Below are positions 1 to 12,121 of a stretch of DNA of 64,000 bases, one piece after another. The position numbers and the translations under genes are program-made. The stretch is from positions 5,183,774-5,247,773 of the forward strand of contig CM030936.1 in NCBI GenBank assembly GCA_018136815.1, read 5' to 3'. Position 1 is the first letter of the stretch. The number at the start of each line of letters is the position of its first letter. The notes beneath the pieces were generated by a model, which ran no database searches, was not told the origin of the DNA, and saw only the letters and a list, made by a program, of their open reading frames with translations. Source of the stretch: Isochrysis galbana (Eukaryota; Haptophyta; Isochrysidales; Isochrysidaceae).

Positions 1-262
1 GATAGATTCGCAGCATAGAGAGCTCGTATCTAAGAACCGCCAAGCGGCATTTACGACGATACGCGAGGGATGAGCGACGGGCAAGCGACGGGCAAGGTCG
101 CGTGCTGGCAATAAAGATTACAAAGGGAGGCACGCCAAATGTTGTGAGGACTAGGTGTCACGTGTTGCAAGGGCCTCACAAAACAGCCATCTGACATCCG
201 CTGAGAGGGCGGCAACACCAAATGACGGCCGTGCATTGGCCAGCCAGTAGACTTTGCCCTGA
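1..262. other. window edge, no gene recognised
   Basis: No open frame here has protein-like composition or a recognisable motif. It lies just downstream of the stop codon of the minus-strand gene at 263-1531 and probably holds its 3' untranslated region. Confidence 0.4.
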
Positions 263-1531
263 CTAGCTAGATGCGGTGGCGCCAGCAGCGATGGCGAGTG
301 TGGCCATGGTTGCAGCAGCCACCGGCCCTGCCCGGCGTGAGGATGCGGCCAAGACACGCATCGGCACAGCAGGCCACGCCATACGCGGCAGATTGAGGCG
401 CGATGACTCCCAGACTTTTCCCACGCGGCGCCTGCATCGACGTGCAGACTTAATGAGCGGCACGATGCGCGGCAACAAACGCAGCCTCTGTTCGAAGCGG
501 TGCGCCTCCTCGCAATTGAGGCCCCCCCAAACGCGTGAGACGCGAGCGTCCCGCCAGTCGTACGTTGACAGAATCGGGTCGCGCAGCGAGGCGCGTCCGA
601 GCACGTCGCGCTGCAGGATAGCGGTGGAAATGTGTAAGTGCAACGCAAATGTCCGATAGAACATAAACTCGTGCGGCTTCGCGCCCAGCACACATGGCGC
701 TAGCAGGGCGGCCCCAAAGTAAGGTGCATCCGCATACGCGGTGGTGAAGCACATGTTCCAGCTGACATACATATTCTTCCACATGATGGGCTGTGGCAGT
801 CGCATCTGTACAGCGCATCGGTGGTCGTCGGAGATGCTTGCCGCACCCGCGCTGCCTGGCCGAGCAGCGCTCAAAGCAAGGCCCGCCGCCGCATTGTGGT
901 GGTGACCACGGCGGGAGTCCTGGAGAACCGCCTCAAGGATGTTGAATGGCAACCCGATGTGGCCAAAGTTGGGCGGCAGCGGCCGCCTTCGCAACCTATG
1001 CTCCGCGAATCGCTCGAGAGTGATGTCGACAGTGGTCAGCTTCGCCACCTCGAACCAGTTGAGCGCACTGTGCCAGTTGGGGCGTGAGCGGACCGCGTGG
1101 CGCATGTGGCAGTAGACCTGCTCAGCGAGCGCCGGGTCCTCGGTCACGGCTCCGGTCACCAGGTGGAGGAGCAGGCAATAGTGCACCAACCGGTAGATCT
1201 CTGCATCCAGTCCCTCTAGCCTCAAGTGCTCCACGCCGAGCCGCCTTGCTAGCTTGCACAGGAGCGGGTTTTGTGCGGCGAGTTCTGCGATCTCATCAAC
1301 AAACTCGCTCAGGCTCTCCGGTGCCGCGCTTGATGCTCCGGAGGCACCGTGGAAGAGGCGATGCGGGAGCGCACGAACGAGAGGTTCGCATGTGTCGAGG
1401 CTAGTCTCGGCGAGCAGCGCGGCGAGCGTGGCTCTGTCGGGCGTGAGCGATGGCGCGGGAGCGGCTGAGCGGAGGCAGCGGTGGACTTGCCCAGAGAGGA
1501 TGAGGATGGGCGAGGCGCCCAGAGCGCGCAT
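263..1531 (-). CDS. uncharacterised protein, 422 aa
   Basis: I do not recognise the family. The open frame extends to about 1618 but begins there at GTG inside a low-complexity tract, so the first in-frame ATG (1531-1529) is taken as the start. The middle looks like a real folded protein: an alpha-helical, leucine-rich segment around residues 75-165 (with LARRLGVEHL and IYRLVHYCLLLHLV), then a stretch rich in W, F, Y and H (MWKNMYVSWNMCF, FMFYRTFALHLHIS) suggestive of buried aromatic helices. The last ~60 residues are Arg/Ala-rich and may be a poorly conserved tail. No signal peptide and no catalytic motif is obvious. The opposite-strand frames are less protein-like. Introns cannot be excluded. 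Confidence that this is a gene is moderate; function unknown. Confidence 0.5.
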   Translation of the reverse strand: MRALGASPILILSGQVHRCLRSAAPAPSLTPDRATLAALLAETSLDTCEPLVRALPHRLFHGASGASSAAPESLSEFVDEIAELAAQNPLLCKLARRLGVEHLRLEGLDAEIYRLVHYCLLLHLVTGAVTEDPALAEQVYCHMRHAVRSRPNWHSALNWFEVAKLTTVDITLERFAEHRLRRRPLPPNFGHIGLPFNILEAVLQDSRRGHHHNAAAGLALSAARPGSAGAASISDDHRCAVQMRLPQPIMWKNMYVSWNMCFTTAYADAPYFGAALLAPCVLGAKPHEFMFYRTFALHLHISTAILQRDVLGRASLRDPILSTYDWRDARVSRVWGGLNCEEAHRFEQRLRLLPRIVPLIKSARRCRRRVGKVWESSRLNLPRMAWPAVPMRVLAASSRRAGPVAAATMATLAIAAGATASS

Positions 1532-3524
1532 GCGTGCGGCACGTACGCGTGCACCCAGCGCGCGCGCACACACACTCTCTCCCACCCTCACTCTTTCGCG
1601 CTGCCCCGCACCCCCCACCCCCCACCCTCCTCTCTTGGCAGCAGCCCAAGCCGAGGGAAGGGGAGGAGGGAGAGGGATCGCAACCGCTCGCTCTCTCCTC
1701 TCCTCGTCTTGTCTCTTCTTCTCTCTCCCCTCGTCCTGTTATCTCTCTTCTCTCTACCCGCCCTCTTCCCCCCCCCGCCCCCTAGCGTCTTGCCCAAGTT
1801 TCTTCCTTCTGTGACGGAGCGAGAGAGAGAGAGAGAGGGATGAGAGACGAGAGGCTACACTTTGCGCCTCTCCAGCAGCCTCTCATTTCCCTCTTGCACA
1901 GCAGTTTCTTCCTCTCTTCACGCCACCGTCTCGAGTCGTGCTGCTGGGCGCCACCCCCCCCCCCCCCGCGCGCGCTTCTTCATCAGCAGCTTCATCACTG
2001 ATGAACCGTCCCCATCTCTCTCTCTCTCTCCTCTTCTCTCGGCTTGTCCGCCCCCCACGCGGGCGGCGGGGGGCGGGGGGGCGGGGGGGTCCGCGAGTTT
2101 TAATTTACGCACGGGACATGGCCCTTCGGCCGACGGGGCTCTGCCCTACTCTGCCCTCATGGCCGCCCCAGAACAGGAAAAAACAAAACAACACGTGCCG
2201 GAAGTTACGAGCAGGGGCTGTTTACTGAGCAGGCGAGGGGGGAGCGGGGGGAGGGGGAAGAAAGAGCGAGAGAGGAAGTGTTTCATGTTTCAACATAATA
2301 CAGAATGCACAATGTCACCTTTGACCTTTGACCTTTGATCTACACAATACACAATGCACAATGCACAATGCTGCTATCTATTCACGGACCACCAGTCGGG
2401 TGGATCAAACATGGAACATGGTACATGGTACTAGGGCCAGTCGGAAATATTCCGAAAAACTTGCCCAAATATTCCGCGAAGATATCCCATTTATATCCGA
2501 GGAGGCCACCCAAATATCCCCAAAATATGCCAACCTGGTGTGCGCGTGCGGGGGCGCGCGTGCGGGCGCGCGTGCGCGGGCGCGCGCGCGCGTGTGCGCG
2601 TGCGCGGGGGCGTGTGTGCGTGTGCGTGTGTGCGTGGCCACAGGCCGCTTGCGAGGCCACTGGCGAGGCCAGCGACCATCGCTGCGGCCGCCGGCCATCG
2701 CGCACCGCCGCAGGAGAAAAAGATCAAATTGATTATAGTTTTGTCAAATTATAATCTTAGTAATTCTTATTTTAGTCTTCATTTCACCAGTCCAAGACAC
2801 ATATGAGCACAATACATGACCATCAGCATGCCCAAATGCCAATGTTTCGGTAGCCAACCAGTCTTACCATATGAGACTGTCGAATCATCGAAAGAAAAGG
2901 AGGGGTTGTCTCTCGAAATCGAACGTGAGACGCTCGAAGACACGAGGCTGTCCGTCAATTCAGCACGTCAATGCGAAAACAAAACTACTTTTTGTGCTCC
3001 ATGTTGGGATGTTGTGCTATAAAAACGGGCAAACTATTGACTGGCCCGTGCTTGGCGGGCACGACTTGTGTGTCTCCGAACGTGAATGGCCTTGGAGGTC
3101 ATCCGTGTGTACAAAAAATTCCAAAAGTTGGCTCGAGATGAGCGCAAAGCAGCCGGTGTCCAATCGTGATTCACGACACGATTGCCCACAGAAATCGATC
3201 GCAACCATCACGCCTGAAGCTTTCAGGCCGGTGCTTGGCTAGATTACATATTGAATCTACTAGTAGCCAAAAGAACGGGCGGTCTAGAGCTCGAAATTCG
3301 CCCTTCTGCCCAATTTTCGAGCCCTCCGTGCGGAGAAAAATTCTCCCTTTAGACGTCAAACAAAAAGCTATCAATTCTACAGTACTGTTCGGCCGCGCGC
3401 GTCGCGCCGTCGCAGATCACGCTGCAGGCTAGCTTAAATTACATTTCTAGATTGCTACGTACCAGCCCTATGATGCACGTGAAAATCCGAGGAGCCGACG
3501 AAAACATAGAGAGAACACCTGCCG
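1532..3524. other. intergenic, simple-sequence rich
   Basis: Contains long C/T runs (1600-1800, 1870-2050), short G/C runs, three tandem TTTGACC heptamers near 2313-2335, ACAATGC repeats at 2342-2370, a CG/TG-rich tract at 2540-2640 and an AT-richer patch with repeated CCAAATAT-like words at 2437-2540. No convincing gene seen. Confidence 0.5.
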
Positions 3525-3594
3525 CCGATGCTCTGGTTGAAAAAAAAAAGATCTGAAGGTTCAGGGCTACACACCTAACCGATGCTCTGGTTGA
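3525..3594 (-). repeat. 38-bp retroposon end with 16-bp target duplication
   Basis: CCGATGCTCTGGTTGA occurs at 3525-3540 and again at 3579-3594. Between them lies a 38-bp insert (3541-3578) that starts with nine A then GATCTGAA. Read on the minus strand it is the extreme 3' end of a retroposon finishing in oligo-T. The same end occurs at 20883-20898 (shorter) and 20967-21126 (longer), so the T-run is the fixed 3' end and the other end is the variably truncated 5' end. Confidence 0.8.
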
Positions 3595-3825
3595 GCATTG
3601 GCGGCAGGTGTTCTCCCTGCCTCACAGCGTCGAAATACGAGTCGGGAACCTGGCGTTTGGGGCGGCAAAGGAATTGTAGGTTGGGCCTGGTCGACCTGCG
3701 CCAGAGCGGGCGCGATCGGCAGCGCACCTGTCCCGCCAGCGGCCAACAAACTTTTGTCGACCAGCGACCAGCGAGCAGCATCGAGCGCCATGGCGTCCTG
3801 GTGCTCCAGCTCCTCGTCAATCGCG

Positions 3826-5293
<1,468 letters not shown>

Positions 5294-7255
5294 ATGCACG
5301 AGCCTCTGCTGGTGACTCGGCGGCCCAAGCCGGCGTCGCCGCTCGTGCTGTGTGGTGTCGTTGGCATCGTCGCGGCTGCTGCGCTCTGCGCCGCTCAGCT
5401 CGCCCTACTCCGCACGCTCGATGGCCGTATCGCCCAGATCGAGGCCTCTCTGCCTTCCCAAAAGCCCTCGCTGCTCCTCGCAAAACAGCCGCCACCACCG
5501 CAGCCGCATTCCGACAGCCTGCCGCACAAGTTCGTGGTCGACGGCCTCACACCATCCGCCGATCAGGCCTTTCGTGGAGACTGCTGGCTCTTCGCCGTCA
5601 CTGGTGAGCCCGCCCTGCGCTCGCTCGAAATCCACGTCCGGTTGGCCTGAGGGCGCTGAGCTGCCTGCCTCGCGCTTGCTGCCGCAGGTCTGCTCGAGGA
5701 CTCGTACCGCCGCTGGGGTGTCCAGCAGGGATGGTACGACGGAAGCAATTACCTTCGCCTGAGCCGCCAGGCTCTCGGCATCTCCATCATGGAGCTGTGC
5801 AAGGATCATCCCATCAGGTGATCTGCAGAATCATCCATTATGGCGTGTTGCTCTCTGTCGGCAGCCGCACCACATTGGTGTGGCCGACTCCCTGTAGGCA
5901 ACGTATGCCTCGCCCCGTCCTTTCCGCAGCATTTGCCCGGCCAACCTCATCGACGGTAAGATCGTTTTCGGCAACACGACAGAGGGCTCTGACGGCGCCG
6001 ATGAGCACGTGAGCATTCCCACGCGCGTGGCCATCAGCATGCCTTCTGCCGCGCGGATGCCTCACCACCCTACGTCCCCTTCCCCTTCCCCCAGCTGCTC
6101 TACTGGCTGCGTACGCTAGGAGACGGCACCAACGTCTTGCCCGACTCCGTCTGCCCGTACGCCATCCACGACGACTGGCGTGGCGAATGGAAGTGCGACG
6201 GCCTCGAGGAAGCACGCCAGACAAATCCGCTTCACTTCAAGGTGAGGTCGATGAAGAGCTTCTATGAGAAGGAGGCCATGAAGCAGGCGCTGGTCAAATA
6301 CGGCAGGCCTCTATCTTTGGGCGTTACGATGGTCACCGTGCCACATTACCTGCCCTGCCTCAAGGAGCTCGCCTGCGAGAAGGAGACGGCCCAGTGCGTG
6401 CCGTGCCCACTCGAGCGCATCTACGGTGACGTCGACTGCTGCATCGCCGTCGAGAAGCCGATGGTTACCATGAAGGGCGAATGGTTCGTCTTCAAGGATG
6501 ACCTCCTTACCATGGAGGGCGGTCACGCAGTCAATATTGTGGGCTGGAATGATGTGTACAAGACGGAGCATGGCGAGGTCGGTGGCTTTATCATCCGCAA
6601 CACATGGGCCGACGGCCTCGGCACTGCACATGGCCTGAAAGCGCGTGGCTCGCACACTGCGGCCTTCTACATGCAGGACATTGGCGACGTCGACGAGGCG
6701 CTCAATTGCCCCAACCCACACTCCGCGCGCTCTTGGACGCAGTGCGAGACGATCCAAGCCTGCACCGAGGGCATCAGCGCCATGGAGGCCGGGCCGAGCT
6801 CCGTCCCCTCTCTCGAGTGCATCGATCTCGGGCTCGCTATGCCGAAGGGCCAGTGCGTCCCCGGCCGCACCTACTTCCTCCACAACCTCACTCTCTGGAG
6901 CAACCACGGCCTCTACATCGGCTGTTATCTCTACAAGGACGAGGCGGGCACGGAGGCCACGTCTTGCCTGCCGCCCGCCACACTTGACGACATGGCTACT
7001 GTCTTCACGCCGCCTGCGGACAAGATTGTCCTCAATCGGAAGGAGCTGTGCGGCTACAACTTCGTGCCGTACTCGGTCTTGGACGAGATGGAGATTCGGT
7101 TTGGGGGCATGGCCACCTCGACATACGAGATCGAGTGGGCCAAGGAGTCGTACCCGGATCACGAAGCACCCAAGTACGACTATAGTCTTCTCAAGAAGTC
7201 GACTAACAAGCTTGCGAAGCTCAACATCTCCGTTCCGAATGAGATCAAGCTATGA
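5294..7255 (+). CDS. membrane-anchored papain-like (C1A) cysteine peptidase, 4 exons, 559 aa
   Basis: Exons 5294-5603, 5688-5817, 5930-6008 and 6095-7255; all introns are GT-AG with pyrimidine-rich acceptors, and joining them restores the family motifs. A hydrophobic helix at about residues 17-37 just after a short basic N-terminus predicts a signal anchor, so the enzyme should sit on an endomembrane or cell surface with the catalytic domain lumenal or extracellular. Catalytic set: oxyanion Gln91 and nucleophile Cys97 (ADQAFRGDCWLFAVTG, followed across the intron by the expected LLEDSY), His317 in GGHAVNIVGWND, Asn342 in IIRNTWADG. There is no obvious inhibitory propeptide between the anchor and the active-site Cys, unusual for cathepsins. 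A ~200-residue Cys-containing C-terminal extension follows the catalytic core; its role is unknown. Substrate unknown. Confidence 0.88.
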
Positions 7256-8420
7256 GCAGCGTCCACGCTACCCTGTCCAGTCTAAGGATGCAATATAGTC
7301 TCTACGGACTTGTGTGCGCTGCGAGTACTAGTCCCTTACATGGCCAATGTCCTCCTGTAACGAGCATCCCTGAATCTCTGGATGGGTGATGCTAAAGCAA
7401 GCGTCATGGTGTAGTTGCAAGGCCAGCGTTGGCCAGACGCTAGGCTTGTTCTCGAGTGCGCCGTCACTCCTGCGCGAGCGGACGTGGCTGCGCCTTCTCT
7501 CCCGAATGTTGGCCAATCATACGAGGCCTCGGTGTGCTCGTCTCGGCGGCCAACTGCATGATCAATGTTGCCTTCTTGACCGGCGCCTCGTCCAAGGACG
7601 AGGTATTGCCTTCATTTATTTTGCGGTCAATCTGTTGTCAATGTTGTGGCCGAACTTGTGAGGCATGCCAAAGGCATGCGCCCATCTATCCATAACCACG
7701 TGCAGGGAGTCAACAGTGCATTCAGGCATCGAGCAATTGTGGCAGCAAGGCGTGCTGACCTAACCTATGGGCTGTCAATGATGTATGGCTACGCCGCCCA
7801 TCGCTAGGATTAGGATAGCTCGGGCTAGGCGCGGCATCAGTGTTCTTGACCCTTGAGTTCTTTTGGCGCTCTATCGTACGTAAATGTCGGGCGTTGTGAT
7901 GTGTTGTATAGCAGACGTCTTATTGCTCATGATTTCAATTTATCTTCTCATCAGAATTAGAGTTAGTGCCGCTAGCCATGTCACATGTCACTAGCCATGT
8001 GCCATGTAGCACAACCGGGCAGGCGCCACGCTACTCAAAGCAGAAGGGAGAAGGAGATGGGGGCTCCGCGGGGGGAAATGATCACGCTCCCCGTCTCTTT
8101 CCCCGCGGAACTCGTCCCCTCCCTCATACCAAAACAATACAGGGATGTCGCTCGAAAAAAAAGAAGAAAGAAGAAACCTCAAGTTGCACACTAGGGCCGC
8201 TAGGAGCGCCTCGCCGCCCCACCGCCCTTCGTTCGCCGTTCGTCCCCAACCCAGACACCCAAATGGGATTGCCCGACCCAATCCAGAATTTCGAATTTCA
8301 TTCACCCGACTCCCGGCGGGGAGGAGGGCCAAAGCGCCGCGCTAGCCGCCGAGGCCGCTCGCGACGGAGTGGCTCAGAGCCCTCCGGTTGCGCTCGACTC
8401 GCCAACGATCCGCTGCCACC
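7256..8420. other. intergenic, no gene recognised
   Basis: Likely 3' untranslated region of the peptidase gene followed by unassigned sequence. Short direct repeats of a CATGTCACTAGCCATGT type occur at 7976-8006. Sequence from about 8180 may belong to the 5' part of the LINE remnant that follows. Confidence 0.35.
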
Positions 8421-10160
8421 TTCACCCGCACAAAAAAAAAACCTTCTAATATTCTTACCGCACTCGCGGCGAATGGAACCACTACTTACTACACGTAGCA
8501 CGTAGCATACTTTCTACACCCCCACTCCCCCGGCCCTTCTCCCCCCGCCATAAGGCGACTCCCCCCGTGCACTACTAGGGGGATAGGGGTGAAGGGCTTA
8601 GATATGGTCCGGTGGCCCGCGCCCCCCCCCGGTGATCTTTCCCCCCCTTCCTCCTGTGTCTCCGAGTGGGCGGCCGACTCTGTCCCGACTTATCCTGTAA
8701 ACAGGAGCGGGACTTACCAATTTTTCGGTGGGCGGAGCTCTCGCTCCGCCCACCCCCTTCTCCGCGCTCTCTCTCCCCTCTCCTGCGGCACGCGCGATGG
8801 CGCGCCTGCGGCAGGCCTCCAGCTGCCCTCTGGCGGCCCCTGGAGGCTCCTGGAGGCCAGCTCAGGGGGCAGAGGAGGCTGGGGCTGGGCCCTGGCCTCC
8901 CCTGCCTCCCCCTCGCTGGCGCTCCTGAGCCTCTGGGGCCCCCACGCTGCACCTGTCTGCCTGTCGACCAGGGGGGGAGGGGGAGTTGGAGCAATGGGCT
9001 GGTCACGAGGGGCCAGGATGGGCGAATGAGGCGAGCCTGTGGGGAAGGGAGTGGGTCAGTAGGGCAGTGGCCTCCTGGCAAGCCATCAGGCGTGCCAGGA
9101 GGATGAGTGGTTCCTCCCCCATGGCAGGGGAGGAGTGGAGAGAGGGGGGGGCTCGTGCCCCCCCATGGGGCAACCAAGTATAAACTTAGTTCTTCACCCG
9201 CACAAAAAGATAGCGGGAGCCTGTCTCAACGGCCCGGCGTGCCTCTTCCTCTTCCTCCATCCAGAGTACGCCGCTATCATAGCCGCCGCGATAATCCAAA
9301 ACGCGCGACACGCTGAAGCCTTGCCTCGCCCGAAACCCAAATTCGACTCCACCCTTGGACTGGATACCCAGGTGAGGGACCGATCCGAATCGCGACCTAC
9401 AACATAAATGGCACCAAAGGCGGGAAACTCGGCGCGGTACTGTCTCAAGCAAGAAAAGCTAGAGTGGACATACTCCTTCTCCAAGAGTTGCACGCGTACG
9501 AAGACGGCTCATACCTTCGGCAACACAGAACACAGAACCGCGTCACTCCTAGGATGTAGGATGGCATTGATTGGTTCGTTGGTTCTGGTTCGCGTCCCCC
9601 GGAGAGTTGGCGGACCCAGCAAGCGGTGTCGCGGTGGCGATACGCGAATCGTGTAGCAGGTAGCAGGGTAGCCCCTAAAGTAGACTCGATTAAGGTAATC
9701 ATACAAGGAAGATGCATACAAGTCAACGTAGAAATAGACGAAAAACTATACCTATCTATACCAGATAATCTCAGTATACCTAATTGCTAGCCCGCGCCTG
9801 AGGGGCGCGCAAATCGATAAACTTAAGCGCGACGGAGCGACGGAGCCCTAGGAGCCCACACCACCGCTACGCCGACACTCATGGGGGGCGACTTCAATTG
9901 CGTCGAAATGTCGCACACGACACGGCAGGACAAGGGCCAACACCCTACGCTAACGCCAGGGAGGAGGGGACTAGACCGCCAGGGATCGGGACACGCCGCC
10001 TGCCACCGAGAAGCCCCATTCACCGAGCCCCTACGTAGTGCACGAGGGGAGTAGCCACGAGGCGGGTGAAGGGAGTGGGAAGGGGTGCGGGCGTGGCTGC
10101 GAGAGATTCAGTGCACAACCGCGTGAGGGGTGCGAATATTAAGAAGTTTTTTTTAAATTT
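8400..10160 (+). mobile_element. LINE remnant with AP-endonuclease segment, interrupted by a nested insertion
   Basis: Sequence on both sides of the nested element (8437-9192) aligns with the second LINE at 36740-37430. The right part encodes, with frameshifts, an exonuclease-endonuclease-phosphatase domain: IATYNINGTKGG (about 9390), LLLQELHAYEDGS (about 9470) and, after stops, MGGDFNCVEMSHT (about 9880). It then passes directly into a 3' untranslated region beginning with CCCCTACGTAGTGCACGAGG (about 10030) and ends in GAATATTAAGAAG plus eight T (10132-10157). No reverse transcriptase is present, so this is an internally deleted, dead copy. The oligo-T end in the sense of the open frame is unusual for a LINE. 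Confidence 0.8.
8437..9192 (-). mobile_element. 756-bp non-autonomous retroposon, copy 1
   Basis: Flanked by a perfect 16-bp duplication TTCACCCGCACAAAAA at 8421-8436 and 9193-9208. On the minus strand it begins with CTAAGTTTATACTTGGTTG and ends with GGTAAGAATATTAGAAGG plus a T-run. A 752-bp copy at 37869-38620 starts and ends at equivalent positions, so both look full length. The last ~140 bp (from CCCCTAGTAGTGCACGG) matches the LINE 3' end, as expected for an element mobilised by that LINE. Open frames in the two copies diverge through indels, so it is probably non-coding. Confidence 0.85.
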
Positions 10161-10165
10161 AAAAC

Positions 10166-10696
10166 GAGCCTGCGAGCCTCCGTTGTTGTCGCCTGCTTTC
10201 CTTTTCGCCTTTCGCCCCTTTCGCCCGTCGGGATCGACTTTTTACTGTCGATTGTCGCGTGATTTTTGATTACTTCCCAAACCGCTAGGGACTTGTCGAG
10301 CGGGATATTTTCTCCCCTAAATTGCATGTATGTATCATTGGTTTAAATGTATACTTCGCATTCCGTGGTGGTACATGGTACATGGTATATGTATATAAAT
10401 GTGTTAGTGCTTTCGTAATCTTTGAAGACATAGTGATAGCGCATGGTGTTGCACTTACTCCATAGTTCTGTCCACAGTCCACAGTGGGCTCATTTTCGGG
10501 CCGGGGCGTGTTGCTGCGCTCGGCCTATAACATGCACGCACCCCTGTGCCCGCGTAATGCATACACCTTTGCACACACACTAGTACCACAACTAAGTTTA
10601 TGCCTCACAATCAAGCTGAAGTGAGGCATCGCCATCTACTGTCGTTGCCCCTTGCAAAGCATCGCTTCAGCAATCAGACATGTCGCAGCTGGCGCT
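10166..10696. other. intergenic, AT-richer, no gene recognised
   Basis: Sequence downstream of the LINE oligo-T end. It contains a GTACATGGTACATGGTATATG repeat-like stretch near 10371-10395 and nothing else recognised; it includes the probable 3' untranslated region of the DUF6314-like gene. Confidence 0.35.
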
Positions 10697-11312
10697 TCAT
10701 CTCGGGTCGCGGGAGTATCGGCTGTCGATCGTCCCGTCCTTCCTTGGACCTGAAATCCGCCATGACAACGAGAACGCCTCTCTGCTGCTGACCTGAAGCT
10801 CACCCACGTAAGAATCTGGATCGCACCAATGCTCGAAGGGCACGTGCGCAACACTTCTCTCCGTTGGGGGCATGTTCTCTGCAGAGCCTATGACAGCGGC
10901 CGAGAGGGGCAGCGGATGGAAGAAGCGTGCTGCACTCCAGACGACATTTGGAGAGCGGTCCTGTGATTCATCGAAATATACCGCAATAGGATCCCGAGCG
11001 CAGTCCCACAGCAAGCGTCGATGCGCGTGGAAGGTGTTCCCATCGATCCATACCTCTCCCTGCGAGGAGCGACGGTTGATGCTTAGCGCCTGGCAGCGGC
11101 ATCTGGTTGCTGGCACACTGATGTACCTTCTCGTGGTAGGCCAGCACGCCCGGCTGTTCCGTGAGCTCGAGCGGAGCGAAGGTGGCCGTACCCGTGAAGG
11201 TGGATGTGATGCCACCGCACACGTACGTCATCGTCTTGGACAACTGCCACTCGCCGCGCACGAACTCGGCGAGGGCCGCGGGGCTTCGCAGCGCCGCGTG
11301 CGCTGCTGACAT
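10697..11312 (-). CDS. DUF6314-like protein, 2 exons, 182 aa
   Basis: Exon 1 is 11312-11127 (ATG start) and exon 2 is 11059-10697; the 67-base intron is GT-AG and the junction reads YHEK|GEVWIDGN in frame. The protein follows the layout of the DUF6314 family as I know it: a conserved opening GEWQLSKTMTYVCGGITSTF with FTGTATFAPL, an LAYHEK strand, RRLLWD, a RFFH strand, then the C-terminal WRISGPRKDGTIDSRY, which corresponds to the family's GPRKDY-type signature. The fold is probably a small beta-barrel; biochemical role is not known. The length is close to that of the family. A stretch between VYFDE and FFHPL looks slightly expanded and could hide another small intron. Confidence 0.72.
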
Positions 11313-12121
11313 GGCGGGAGTCCGTCCTCGATCTCCTCCTTTTCATCTGTTCCCTAGACTTTCGATAGATCCCCTTCACTCTCCCCCAGAGACTACAGTA
11401 GAGAGGGCATTAAACTTATACTCTCCATACTCTCCATGGAATGCACTGGTGCTCTCTCTATTGTAGTCTCTAGTCTCTAGAGTAGGGGAGAGTGAGGGGG
11501 ATTATAGAGGATCAGTAGTATGCTGAAGCTGTTTTGGTCGGTCGTTGCAAGTCCTCGGAGAGTCTCGGTCGTGCTCCTCTCGGCGGGAAGCGCGCTCTGA
11601 TGCGGAGAGGGAACGAGAGCTGCTGAGTCTCTCCACTCTCGCGGAGTCTCTCCGCCTCCCCCCCCCCTCCTCCCCAGGCCCCTCCCCCCCCCCCCTCTCC
11701 TCTCCTTTCTCTCCCTCTTTCTCTCTCTCTCCTCTTCTGATCAACCCGACCGCGGCGATCCCACTGCTTCGGGCAGCAACGGATCCACTCCCCTCCGCTG
11801 GCTGCATCAGAGCGCCCCCCCCCCCCCCCCCAACCCTCCTTCCCTCCGCCCGCGCGGGGGCCCCACTCCCATCTCCCTCGGTCAGCAGGGTTCCCCCCCC
11901 CCCCTTCTCCCACCCCCAAGCCCCCACACCGCCCCACGCTATTGTAGTCCTCTAGCAGCTCCTCTTTCTCACTTCTCCAACCGCTCCTTCCTCTGTACTT
12001 TACCCGCCTCCCCCGCGGCCTCCCCCCAGCCCCCCCCCCCCCCCCCCCCCGCTTCTCTGCCTCCCCCCTTTCCTCGGCGGGCTGCCCTGTGCCCCCCCGC
12101 CCCCCGGAGCCGCCCGCCACC
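11313..12121. other. divergent promoter region and 5' leader of the epsin-like gene
   Basis: Lies between two divergently transcribed genes. Contains AGAGAG/CTCTCC words near 11380-11500 and long C runs from 11650 to 12110 ending just before the ATG at 12122. No TATA box recognised. Confidence 0.4.

Noticed and set aside
1588..2112. Several Arg/Ser/Pro-rich ORFs on both strands
   Set aside because: Products of C/T and G/A simple-sequence tracts with no stop codons.
8575..9177. 200-aa minus-strand ORF and its counterpart at 37884-38342 as a conserved protein
   Set aside because: The two copies start alike but diverge by frameshift after ~120 residues, composition is Pro/Gly/Arg-rich, and the region is inside a retroposon; no sign of protein selection by eye.
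9170..9192. TATAAA at 9178-9183 as the promoter of the downstream endonuclease ORF
   Set aside because: It belongs to the 5' end of the nested retroposon read on the opposite strand (TTTATA), flanked by its target duplication.
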